Source of the DNA: Raineyella sp964528755 | GTDB lineage: Bacteria > Actinomycetota > Actinomycetes > Propionibacteriales > Propionibacteriaceae | NCBI GenBank assembly: GCA_964528755.1 | Contig: CAZGWN010000045.1 | Coordinates: 1-30,944, forward strand | Length of the DNA stretch: 30,944 nucleotides | Direction: 5' to 3' | In this document: piece by piece, positions 1 through 6,932 of the stretch | How the letters are laid out: each line of letters opens with the position of its first letter | How positions within the stretch are numbered: the first letter of the stretch is position 1 | Position numbers and translations under genes: made by a program | Notes under the pieces: model-generated | Database searches by the model: none | What the model saw: only the letters and a program-made list of their open reading frames with translations | What the model was told of the DNA's origin: nothing

Positions 1-510
1 GGCGACAGCCACCGTGATGAGGATGAACAGGGCGAAGAACACCACCATCGGCACCTGGCGGGCGAAGTCGGCGAACTGGTAGGTGGCCTGGCCGTCGACG
101 GTCGGGACGCGGTAGATGACGACCTGGTTGCCCGGGTCGATGCCGGACTTGTAGATGGCCGACGTCACGTTGACGGCGACCTCCTTGCCCGCGTCCTCCC
201 CCTGGGTCAGCCGTACGGTCAGCGAGGCACACGGCGCCTCGAAGTCCGCCGAGGAACCCTCCAGCCCGGCGCAGGTGATCTCGTTGACCGCGACGACCGT
301 GCCGTGCGGCATCGTCAACCCTTCCACCGAGAACTGCGTGGTGTCCTGACGGATGTGGCTGTGCAGGTCGGTCGGCCACATCAGGACCATCCCCACCAGT
401 GTCCAGATGGCCAGCGGCACCAGCACGACGATGAGGATCTGGGAGGCCCGGCGTTGCCGAAGGCGTCCCTCGATCGTCGTGGGCTCGCTGTGGCTGTGTG
501 AGTGGGACAC
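1..510 (-). CDS. YibE/F family membrane protein (N-terminal part, cut by window edge)
   Basis: Reading the minus strand gives an open frame that runs off the left edge of the window. It starts at a GTG (508-510) preceded by a GAGGGGAG Shine-Dalgarno-like run about 10 bases upstream. The first 170 residues show a short His/Ser-rich cytoplasmic start, one membrane helix at about residues 25-45, and then an extracytoplasmic beta-rich stretch with the pattern VNVTSAIYKSG, VVIYRVP and YQFADFARQVP. A second hydrophobic segment begins at the edge. This soluble-loop-then-helices order is typical of the YibE/F family of multi-helix inner-membrane proteins, whose function is not established. About 60 percent of the usual length is missing. 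It lies 70 bases downstream of the hydrolase gene on the same strand and may be the end of that transcription unit. Confidence 0.8.
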   Translation of the reverse strand, partial: MSHSHSHSEPTTIEGRLRQRRASQILIVVLVPLAIWTLVGMVLMWPTDLHSHIRQDTTQFSVEGLTMPHGTVVAVNEITCAGLEGSSADFEAPCASLTVRLTQGEDAGKEVAVNVTSAIYKSGIDPGNQVVIYRVPTVDGQATYQFADFARQVPMVVFFALFILITVAVA

Positions 511-579
511 GATGTCGCCGGGCTCCCCTCGCGATGGATTCGTGCACTGGGCTCGTGCAACGGGCAGGTCGGATCCACG

Positions 580-1482
580 CTACCCCCACCCCGGGAGGGC
601 CGCCGATCCTTCCCGGCATCCCGACTCCCGATACCATCGGGCGATCGTCGCGGCCGCCACATCGGGTGCCTCGTACGGGATGAGATGACCGACCCCGGGC
701 ACCGGCCGGAAGGTCCCGTCGGGCAACTGTTCCGCGAGATCCCGCTGTGCCGGTGCCGGACTGAGGTCGTCGCGTTCTCCGCCCAGCAGGAGCACCGGCC
801 GGGCGGGACGCCCGATGAGGCCCGGGACGGTGTTGCGGGTCGAGGCCCGGTAGGCCTCCAGAACGGCGGCGCGGGAGCTGAACATCGGTGCCTGGCGGAT
901 GTGTTCGGCCCGGATCCAGCGACGCCTCCGTTCCTCCCGGGTGGTGGTGAGGACCGCCGCGGTGATCGAGGCGACGATCCGGCTCCCCATCAGCGCGTCG
1001 GCGGCCCGCTCGGGCAGGTGTTCGACGACCCCGTAGTACTGCCGGGTGAGCGCGATGCCGACCCGGCGCGGTCCCTCCAGCGGGGGAGCGACGAGGGGAT
1101 TGACCAGTACGGCCCCGGCGTACGGCACCCCGCGGGAAAGGGCGGCGCTCACCACCAGCGAGCCGAACGAGTGCCCGAGCAACACCTCGGGCGAGCCGAG
1201 CACGTCGGACAGCCCGGCCAGCCACTCTTCGTACCCGGCCACGTCGTGGGCGATCAACAGCGGCTCCGACGCCCCACAGCCGGGCAGATCCGGCACATGG
1301 ACCCGGAACCCGCTGGCGGCGAGTGCGCGGGCGAGCGGGACCAACCCGTGATGGGTGCCGCGGAACCCGTGGACCGCCAGGATGCTCGGTGCCCCGTCCG
1401 GCCCGTCCGGCCCGTCCGGCCCGTCCGGTTCGAACGTCCACACGGCCGTCCGCCGGCCGTCGGCGATGATCTCACGCGACAT
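580..1482 (-). CDS. Alpha/beta hydrolase
   Basis: This 300-residue protein carries the alpha/beta-hydrolase landmarks: an oxyanion-hole HGFRG at residues 38-42, the nucleophile elbow GHSFG with Ser105, a probable acid at about Asp238 in GGERDD, and His266 in GVGHLIPYE. There is no signal peptide, so it should act in the cytoplasm. The substrate cannot be read from the sequence. Its ATG lies inside the last codons of the preceding glycosyltransferase gene, with an 11-base overlap. This implies translational coupling and perhaps work on a related lipid or glycoconjugate. An acidic Asp-Gly-Pro repeat at residues 20-30, ahead of the first catalytic strand, comes from a tandem 9-bp DNA repeat and probably varies in length between strains. 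An esterase, lipase or haloalkane-type hydrolase is possible. Confidence 0.85.
   Translation of the reverse strand: MSREIIADGRRTAVWTFEPDGPDGPDGPDGAPSILAVHGFRGTHHGLVPLARALAASGFRVHVPDLPGCGASEPLLIAHDVAGYEEWLAGLSDVLGSPEVLLGHSFGSLVVSAALSRGVPYAGAVLVNPLVAPPLEGPRRVGIALTRQYYGVVEHLPERAADALMGSRIVASITAAVLTTTREERRRRWIRAEHIRQAPMFSSRAAVLEAYRASTRNTVPGLIGRPARPVLLLGGERDDLSPAPAQRDLAEQLPDGTFRPVPGVGHLIPYEAPDVAAATIARWYRESGCREGSAALPGWG
1392..1427. repeat. Tandem 9-bp repeat inside the hydrolase gene
   Basis: Four consecutive 9-base units of the form GCCCGTCCG (the first has one difference) lie in frame in the hydrolase gene and encode repeated Asp-Gly-Pro. Because the unit is a multiple of three, gain or loss of copies would change linker length without shifting the frame. 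Confidence 0.85.
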
Positions 1483-2691
1483 GGAGCCCTCCCGTCAGGA
1501 CGACCTCCGGACGGGGATCCGCCTCGACCCCGGCGACCTGCCGGTAGATCTCCACGATCCGGTCGGTCAGCAGGCTCTGGGAGGACGACGTCCGGCGCGG
1601 TGCCCGATCGGCGGGCTTGCGCCGGCGGGATCGGGCGATCAGCCGTCGCAGCCCGTCGGTCAGCGCGTCGATCGACCCGTCGACGATCGCGGCGTACGAC
1701 CCGCGGGGCAGGTCGGCGGCGATCTCGCGGTCGCGGACGAGCACGGGGGTCCCCAGCGACACGGCCTCGTAGACGGTCAGCCCCTGCGTCTCGTACCCCA
1801 GGGAACTCTGGATCACCCCGTCGGCCTGCCGCATGGCCGCCAGCACGACGTCGTGCGGGACGGCGCCGTGGAACCGGACCCGGTCGGCGATGCCGAGCCG
1901 CTCGCCGAGCCGCCGGCACGGGCGCAGGGCCGGCCCCGAGCCGTAGACGTGCAACTCCGCGTCGGGATCGACCCGGGCAAAGGCCCGCAGCACGTCGTCG
2001 AGCCGTTTCTCGGCGCTCACCCGTCCCGGCCACACCAGGACCGGCCAGCCGTTCCGCCGGTGGGGCTGCGTCGTCAGTGCCTCGATCCGGCGGTCGTCGA
2101 CCCCGGTCGGGATGATGTGCAGCAGCCGGTCGACTCCGTACGCCCGCAGCCGGCGGGCGAAGTGGGCGCTCGGCACGATGACCGCGTCGGCGGCATCGGC
2201 GAAGGCCCGTACGTAGCCGCCCATGTCGTGCACCGGTCCGCTCCGCAGGTGGTGCTGCTGGGAGGCGAAGAGGAGCCGGAACATCGTGCGGGGGAAGGGG
2301 ACGACGGCGGGCAGACCCACCTCGACGTTCGTGTGCATGGTGTGCACGACGGGCAGTCCGTGCCGGCGGGCGAAGCGGTAGCCGTTCCACGCCCCCAGAC
2401 GTCGGCCTGCACGTGGACGACGTCGACCGGCGGCCGGCGGGAGAATCCGGCGTCGGTGGCCCGGTCCGCCCGGTGGCCGGCCAGGGTGAACGAGTGGTCG
2501 CCGATCTGGCGGGAGGGCAGCAGGACGTCGTCGCGCCGGGAATAGCGGGCCGAGGGCGTCCGGATGCTCGCCGGCGCGCAGACGGTGACGGTGTGTCCGG
2601 CTGCCTCGAGGTAGTCCCGTTGCAGGCCGAGGGAGACCTGGAGGCCGCCGATGGTCGCCGGGTGCTGATCACTGAAGAAGGCGATGTGCAT
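1472..2691 (-). pseudogene. GT4-family glycosyltransferase interrupted by a one-base frameshift
   Basis: Two overlapping minus-strand frames make one GT4 glycosyltransferase. The N-terminal frame starts at ATG 2691 (AGGA about 8 bases upstream) and begins MHIAFFSDQHPATIGG, the acceptor-side Rossmann strand and glycine loop. It stays family-like as far as PVDVVHVQADVWG. The continuation (AWNGYRFARRHGLPVV, then the sequence after residue 115) lies in the neighbouring frame down to the stop at 1472. Restoring one base in the C5 run at 2392-2396 gives a continuous protein of about 406 residues, normal for the family. The C-terminal domain has GRVSAEKRLDDV and the donor-site EX7E motif (about Glu301 and Glu309 of the restored protein). 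GT4 enzymes use nucleotide-sugar donors, often on lipid acceptors at the membrane. The gene overlaps the membrane-protein gene before it by 23 bases and the hydrolase after it by 11. A sequencing error in the homopolymer is a real alternative to a true mutation. Confidence 0.85.
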
Positions 2692-3586
2692 GTGCGATTC
2701 CTGTCATCCGATGGTGGGTGGTGGGGACGTGCCGGGCGGCCGGCGTACGGCGCAGCCGCCCCAGGCCGATCACGCCGAGGGCCGCGGCCGCGCCGAAGAG
2801 CACGAGCTGGACCGTGGCGTACGGCGGGAGGGTGGACTCGCCGAGCACGACGATCCCGATCCCGGTGGCGGTGATGGTGTCGACGATGCTCACGGCGGCG
2901 ACGACCGACGGGGGCGGGAGATCGCGGTGGGAGCGCTGGAGGTGCAGATTGGCCAGGGTCCCGCCGGCGAGGACGAGGACGAGGGCGATCAGGCTTGTCG
3001 GCCGGCTCAGCGTCGCGGCGAATCCGTCGCGACCGACCAGTTCGACGAGGACCTTGAACACGGTGGTGATGCTGCTGAACGTCATGGCCCCCACCACCAG
3101 GCCGGCGAACCGGGCGGCCCGTCCGACCCGCCCGAACACGGCGGCCACCGCCGCGGCGAGGGTCAGGCCCGCCAGGATCGAGGTCACCGCCGGGAGCCGC
3201 CCGGCCGGATCCGCGGGCGATTCACCCGGGTGGGTCGCGATGACCGAGACGAACCCGGCGATCCCCAGTACGCAGGCCAGCAGCGACAGGTGCGCGGGCC
3301 GGGTCATCGTGATCCGGCCGGCCCACATGCCGAATCCGGTGGAGGCGGCCAGGGCCACGATGCTCATCGCCTGGACGACGCTCACCGGGGCGAGGGACAG
3401 GGCGATGAAGTTGGTCAGGATCGCCGTCCCGAGCAGGGCCAGGCCGAGTTGCCAGCGCCGGTTCCGGACGACATCGCCCGGCCGGCCACCGGCGGTGTGC
3501 ACGGCCCGTGACTGCAGTTCGGATCCGGCGGCCAGCAGCAGGGCGCCGCCGAGGGCGACGGTCAGGCCGAGGAGGAGGTCGGTCAT
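2669..3586 (-). CDS. DMT/EamA-like multi-helix membrane protein
   Basis: A 305-residue hydrophobic protein with about nine or ten predicted helices. The first (LLLGLTVALGGALLLAAG) is followed by a short polar loop containing SELQSRAVH, and then by helix pairs up to about residue 285. The arrangement resembles the drug/metabolite transporter superfamily, particularly the NIPA-like branch often placed beside glycosyltransferases in actinobacteria. The substrate cannot be deduced. A charged His-rich tail follows the last helix. The gene starts 14 bases after the kinase stop and overlaps the glycosyltransferase start by 23 bases, so kinase, transporter, glycosyltransferase and hydrolase are likely co-transcribed. 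A role in moving or flipping a substrate of the glycosyltransferase is only an inference. Confidence 0.75.
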   Translation of the reverse strand: MTDLLLGLTVALGGALLLAAGSELQSRAVHTAGGRPGDVVRNRRWQLGLALLGTAILTNFIALSLAPVSVVQAMSIVALAASTGFGMWAGRITMTRPAHLSLLACVLGIAGFVSVIATHPGESPADPAGRLPAVTSILAGLTLAAAVAAVFGRVGRAARFAGLVVGAMTFSSITTVFKVLVELVGRDGFAATLSRPTSLIALVLVLAGGTLANLHLQRSHRDLPPPSVVAAVSIVDTITATGIGIVVLGESTLPPYATVQLVLFGAAAALGVIGLGRLRRTPAARHVPTTHHRMTGIAHAHRLLQ

Positions 3587-3600
3587 GGTCTTGTTCCCGT

Positions 3601-5481
3601 CTAGCCGAGCGGTAGGACGGCCCGCACCCGGAAGCCGCCGTCAGGGGTGGGTCCGGCCTCGACCGAGCCGCCGAGGGCGGCCGTGCGTTCCCGTACCCCG
3701 GCGAGGCCGAGTCCGGCGCCCGGTGCGGGCCGGGTGCCGGTCCGCGTGGCGGCGGTGTTGGTGATGTCGAGGTGGATCGCCGCGTCGGTCAGCTCGACCA
3801 CGACGTCGATGTCCGAGCCGGGGGCGTGGCGGACGGCGTTGCTCAGCGCTTCCTGGACGATCCGGTAGGCGGTCAGTCCGGTGGCGGCGGGCACGGCCGC
3901 GTACGTCCGCTCGGCGATCCCCTCCGGAGGCTCCCGTCGCAGCGCGATGGTGGCCCCCGACTGGCGGGTCGTGGCGACGAGGGTGGGGATATCGGCCAGG
4001 GTCGGCTGCGGGGCCAGCGGGGTCTCGTGTCCGGTGCCGGAGGACCGGAGCACGGTGAGCAGGGTGCGCATCTCGGCGAGCGCGCTCCGGGATGCCTCCG
4101 CGATGGACCGGAACTCGTGTTCGGCCTCGGCGTCCAGGTTCGTCAGTCGGTAGGGTGCCGTGGTCGCCTGCACGCTGATCACCGACATCGAGTGGGCGAC
4201 CACGTCGTGCAGTTCCTGGGCGATCCGGTTGCGTTCGTCGAGTTCGCGGCGCTGGGCGCTGAGGTCGGCGTTGGCACGACGTTCGGCCTGCAGGGCGCCG
4301 TGGCTGGTGATCAACTGGCGCACGATCAGGCCGACGGCGAGCACGGCCAGGGAGACGGCCGCGGACACGATCATCGTGCTCCACCCATCGGCATCCCGGC
4401 CGATGGCGGCGACGAGTACGCCCGCCTGCGGCAGCAGCCACCCGGCCACGGCCCACGGCCAGGGCCGGCCCAGCGCGAGCAGCCCGACGAGGATGGTCTG
4501 CAGGATGAGCGTCATCGTCGGCCAGGGCCACGGCCACCCGGTGGACGGGTCGATCAGCAGCGCCCCCGCGCTCACCGCGACCGTCTGCACCACGATCCCG
4601 ACCGCGGGCCAGCGGACGGTCAGCAGCAGCGCCGCCAGGTACGCCAGGCTGAGGACCATCGCCGTCACCACCGGGGTGGCGTACGCGGTCGCCAGCACCG
4701 GCCAGCCGACGGCGATCGAGACGATGGCGGTGAGCACCGCGGCGATCCAGATCCAGCCCTCCGCCGACGGGGACGATGCGCCCGCGGCCGGGGTGGGGAC
4801 GGGCGCTGTCGTCGGCTCACCCGCCCCGACGTCCCCGCCGAGCGCGGCGCGGGCGGTGACCGCTTCCAGTGCCGCCAGCCCGCGCATCATCAGCGGGGTG
4901 GTCAGCAGGAGGACGATGCCGCAGCCTGCCATGAAGGTGGCGTCGAGCCAGAATGACCGGGTGAGGCTGTCGGGGGCGGCGCCGTCGGTGACCGCCTCGA
5001 GGACGAGGCCCGGGAGCGAATCGTTGTCCTCCGGCAGGAACACGCCCCACAGGAGGTACGACACCCCGCCGACACCGCCGAGGGTCCAGGTGACCGCCAG
5101 GCAGAAGGTCACGGTCCGCAGCGGGAACGCGACCACGGTCTCGTAGACGAGATCGAGCCAGCGGCGCGGTTCGGCCATCCGCCGCGCGAACCCCATCATG
5201 CCGGGCCGTGCCGGGGGATAGTGCGCGGGCGGCAGGTCGGCGCCCCACGCCCGCACGCGGGCACGGCTCAGTTGGGCGAAGCCGGACGCGACGGTCAGGG
5301 TGAGCGGGAGCAGCAGGGCACCGACCCAGACGGCCAGGGTGCCGATGGACAGGGCGAACAGCGTCACGAGCACCACGAATGCCCCCAGGGAGAGGAAGAA
5401 CCCGGGGATCACCAGGGCGTAGTCGCGGGCGACCCGGGCCGGGTCGAAGAGACGGTCGCCGCTCGTCGGTGGGTTGGTCAT
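3601..5481 (-). CDS. Sensor histidine kinase (NarL-type two-component system)
   Basis: A 626-residue membrane kinase. The N-terminal half carries a putative-sensor-type membrane domain (helices at about 22-68 and 115-205) and then a second bundle of helices at about 245-390. A short coiled coil (about 392-420) leads to the HisKA_3 dimerisation box QELHDVVAHSMS with His425 as phospho-acceptor. The ATPase domain shows an N box with Asn548 (QEALSNAVRHA) and a G box GAGLGLAGVRER at 588-599. Start ATG 5481 is chosen because a TACGGT box lies 7 bases upstream and the family homology begins there. A longer open frame to 6474 runs antisense through the regulator gene and is not credible. The partner is the divergent response regulator at 5590. 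The signal is unknown. The genes downstream suggest an envelope-related response. Confidence 0.9.
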   Translation of the reverse strand: MTNPPTSGDRLFDPARVARDYALVIPGFFLSLGAFVVLVTLFALSIGTLAVWVGALLLPLTLTVASGFAQLSRARVRAWGADLPPAHYPPARPGMMGFARRMAEPRRWLDLVYETVVAFPLRTVTFCLAVTWTLGGVGGVSYLLWGVFLPEDNDSLPGLVLEAVTDGAAPDSLTRSFWLDATFMAGCGIVLLLTTPLMMRGLAALEAVTARAALGGDVGAGEPTTAPVPTPAAGASSPSAEGWIWIAAVLTAIVSIAVGWPVLATAYATPVVTAMVLSLAYLAALLLTVRWPAVGIVVQTVAVSAGALLIDPSTGWPWPWPTMTLILQTILVGLLALGRPWPWAVAGWLLPQAGVLVAAIGRDADGWSTMIVSAAVSLAVLAVGLIVRQLITSHGALQAERRANADLSAQRRELDERNRIAQELHDVVAHSMSVISVQATTAPYRLTNLDAEAEHEFRSIAEASRSALAEMRTLLTVLRSSGTGHETPLAPQPTLADIPTLVATTRQSGATIALRREPPEGIAERTYAAVPAATGLTAYRIVQEALSNAVRHAPGSDIDVVVELTDAAIHLDITNTAATRTGTRPAPGAGLGLAGVRERTAALGGSVEAGPTPDGGFRVRAVLPLG

Positions 5482-5488
5482 GGCGACA

Positions 5489-5494
5489 ACCGTA
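5489..5494 (-). promoter_or_regulatory. -10 element for a leaderless kinase transcript
   Basis: TACGGT on the minus strand ends 7 bases before the ATG at 5481, which places the expected transcription start at or next to the start codon. No Shine-Dalgarno sequence lies between them. Confidence 0.5.
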
Positions 5495-5577
5495 GGATCG
5501 GGGTTCGGCCCCACACATCCCTCGCGATGGTGAACCCTGGGGGTACCTGAGAGGGACCTGGCCCCGTTCGGAACAGC

Positions 5578-5583
5578 TACGAT
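5578..5583 (+). promoter_or_regulatory. -10 element for a leaderless response-regulator transcript
   Basis: TACGAT followed by 6 bases and then GTG 5590. It faces away from the kinase promoter in the same 108-base gap, so the pair could be co-regulated by the phosphorylated regulator. Confidence 0.5.
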
Positions 5584-5589
5584 GGGGCG

Positions 5590-6273
5590 GTGCAGCCACG
5601 GACGGACGACGGTCCCATCAAGGTCGCCGTCATCGACGACCAGGCGATGGTCCGGCAGGGTTTCGGGGCCCTGCTCGGCGCCCAGCCCGACATCACCGTC
5701 GTGGGCAGCGCCGACGACGGGGCGGAGGCCGTGGAACTGGTTCGCCGGGCCCGCCCCGACGTCGTCCTGATGGACATCCGGATGCCGCGGATGAACGGGC
5801 TCGAGGCGACCCGCCAGGTGATGGCCATGCCGGGACTCGACCACCCCAGGGTCGTCATCCTCACCACGTTCGACGCCGACGAGTACGTCTTCTCCGCGCT
5901 GCGTGCCGGGGCCAGCGGCTTCCTTCTCAAGGACGCCACGGCCGAGGACCTGGTCGCTGCGGTGCGCATCGTCGCCTCCGGCGAGGCGCTGCTCGCCCCG
6001 TCGGTGACCCGCCGGCTGATCGCCGACTACGCGGCCCGTCCCGCCCCGCGCGACACCTCGGCGACTCTCTCCCCGCTCACCGAGCGTGAGCTCGGGGTGA
6101 TGAAGCTGGTGGCGACCGGGAAGTCCAACGCCGAGATCGCCGACGCGCTGGTGCTGTCCGAGCAGACCATCAAGACCCATGTCTCCCGCATCCTCGGCAA
6201 GCTCGGGCTGCGTGACCGTACCCAGATCGTGGTGGTCGCCTACGAGTCGGGACTGGTCAGCGTCGGGCGGTAG
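5590..6273 (+). CDS. NarL/FixJ-family response regulator
   Basis: A 227-residue two-domain regulator. The receiver has the acidic pair Asp16-Asp17, the phospho-acceptor Asp62 in LMDIRMPRMNG, the switch Thr in ILTTFD and the conserved Lys in FLLKDAT. After a linker, a LuxR-type helix-turn-helix spans about 160-220 (LTERELGVMKLVATG, AEIADALVLSEQTIKTHVSRIL). The GTG at 5590 is preferred over the ATG at 5582, which is out of frame. A TACGAT box lies 6 bases upstream, consistent with a leaderless message. It is transcribed divergently from the histidine kinase and should be its partner. The 108-base gap between them is the natural place for autoregulation. Confidence 0.92.
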   Translation: MQPRTDDGPIKVAVIDDQAMVRQGFGALLGAQPDITVVGSADDGAEAVELVRRARPDVVLMDIRMPRMNGLEATRQVMAMPGLDHPRVVILTTFDADEYVFSALRAGASGFLLKDATAEDLVAAVRIVASGEALLAPSVTRRLIADYAARPAPRDTSATLSPLTERELGVMKLVATGKSNAEIADALVLSEQTIKTHVSRILGKLGLRDRTQIVVVAYESGLVSVGR

Positions 6274-6305
6274 CCCCGGCCCGCGAACCGCGGAGGATCC
6301 CGGCC

Positions 6306-6311
6306 TAGACT
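6306..6311 (+). promoter_or_regulatory. -10 element upstream of cobU
   Basis: TAGACT lies 7 bases before ATG 6319, with no Shine-Dalgarno sequence in between. This is the same arrangement as at several other genes here. Confidence 0.45.
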
Positions 6312-6318
6312 GGCGCGC

Positions 6319-6864
6319 ATGCCTCGGATCCTGGTCACCGGAGGCGTCCGGTCGGGCAAGTCCACCTACGCCGAGCGTCTGCTCGCCGATGCCCCCACGG
6401 TGACGTACGTCGCCCCCGGGCCGGTCCCCGATCCCCTCACCGATCCGGAGTGGGCGGCCCGGATCGCCGCCCACCGGGCGCGCCGTCCGGGGAACTGGAC
6501 GACCGTCGAGACGGCCGACGTCGCTGCCGCCGTCCGGGCCGCCACCGGCCCGTTGCTCGTCGACTGCCTGGGCACCTGGCTGACCCGTACGCTCGACGAC
6601 CTCGACGCCTGGGAGGCCCCGCGGGAGCGGTGGCAGGACCGGGTGCTCGGCGCCGTGGACGCCCTGGCCGACGCCTGGCGGGCCTGCCCCTACCCGGCGG
6701 TGGCGGTCACCAACGAGGTCGGCTGGGGGGGCGTGCCCGCCTACCCGGCGGGCCGGACCTTTGCCGATCTGCTGGGACGCACCAACCAGACCGTCGCTGC
6801 GGCCAGCGACCGGGTCGTGCTGATGGTCGCCGGACGGCCGCTGGAGCTGCCACCACCGGGCTGA
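6319..6864 (+). CDS. cobU: Bifunctional adenosylcobinamide kinase / adenosylcobinamide-phosphate guanylyltransferase
   Basis: A 181-residue cytoplasmic enzyme of cobalamin nucleotide-loop assembly. It phosphorylates adenosylcobinamide and then transfers GMP from GTP to form adenosyl-GDP-cobinamide. The P-loop GGVRSGKS occupies residues 8-15. RIAAHRARRP places His52 where the family's guanylylated histidine lies. VDCLGTWL, the TNEVGWGGVP loop and the C-terminal FADLLGRTNQTVA complete the signature. The length is normal for CobU/CobP. The gene follows the response regulator by 45 bases but has its own TAGACT box, so it is probably transcribed separately. No other cobalamin genes are in the window and no cobalamin riboswitch is visible upstream. 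Confidence 0.93.
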   Translation: MPRILVTGGVRSGKSTYAERLLADAPTVTYVAPGPVPDPLTDPEWAARIAAHRARRPGNWTTVETADVAAAVRAATGPLLVDCLGTWLTRTLDDLDAWEAPRERWQDRVLGAVDALADAWRACPYPAVAVTNEVGWGGVPAYPAGRTFADLLGRTNQTVAAASDRVVLMVAGRPLELPPPG

Positions 6865-6920
6865 GCCCGGGGCCCATCCCCGGCCGGGCCCGGCCCCGAC
6901 CGAGTGTCGGAGCGCTCGGG

Positions 6921-6926
6921 TACCGT
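6921..6926 (+). promoter_or_regulatory. -10 element upstream of the DUF2207 gene
   Basis: TACCGT followed by 6 bases and then ATG 6933. The GGAGG inside this 6-base spacer is too close to the ATG to act as a normal Shine-Dalgarno site. Confidence 0.45.
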
Positions 6927-6932
6927 GGAGGC

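Noticed and set aside
502..2115. Long plus-strand open frame of 537 residues
   Set aside because: Arg/Pro-rich composition, antisense to the hydrolase and glycosyltransferase genes; a by-product of high GC content.
3601..6474. 957-residue minus-strand frame including the kinase
   Set aside because: Everything beyond 5481 is antisense to the response regulator and has no family character. The kinase start at 5481 has a promoter box and the expected sensor domain.
6865..6900. GC-rich partial hairpin after cobU
   Set aside because: Several weak alternative pairings of short C/G runs are possible, which is expected at this GC content; too weak to call a terminator.
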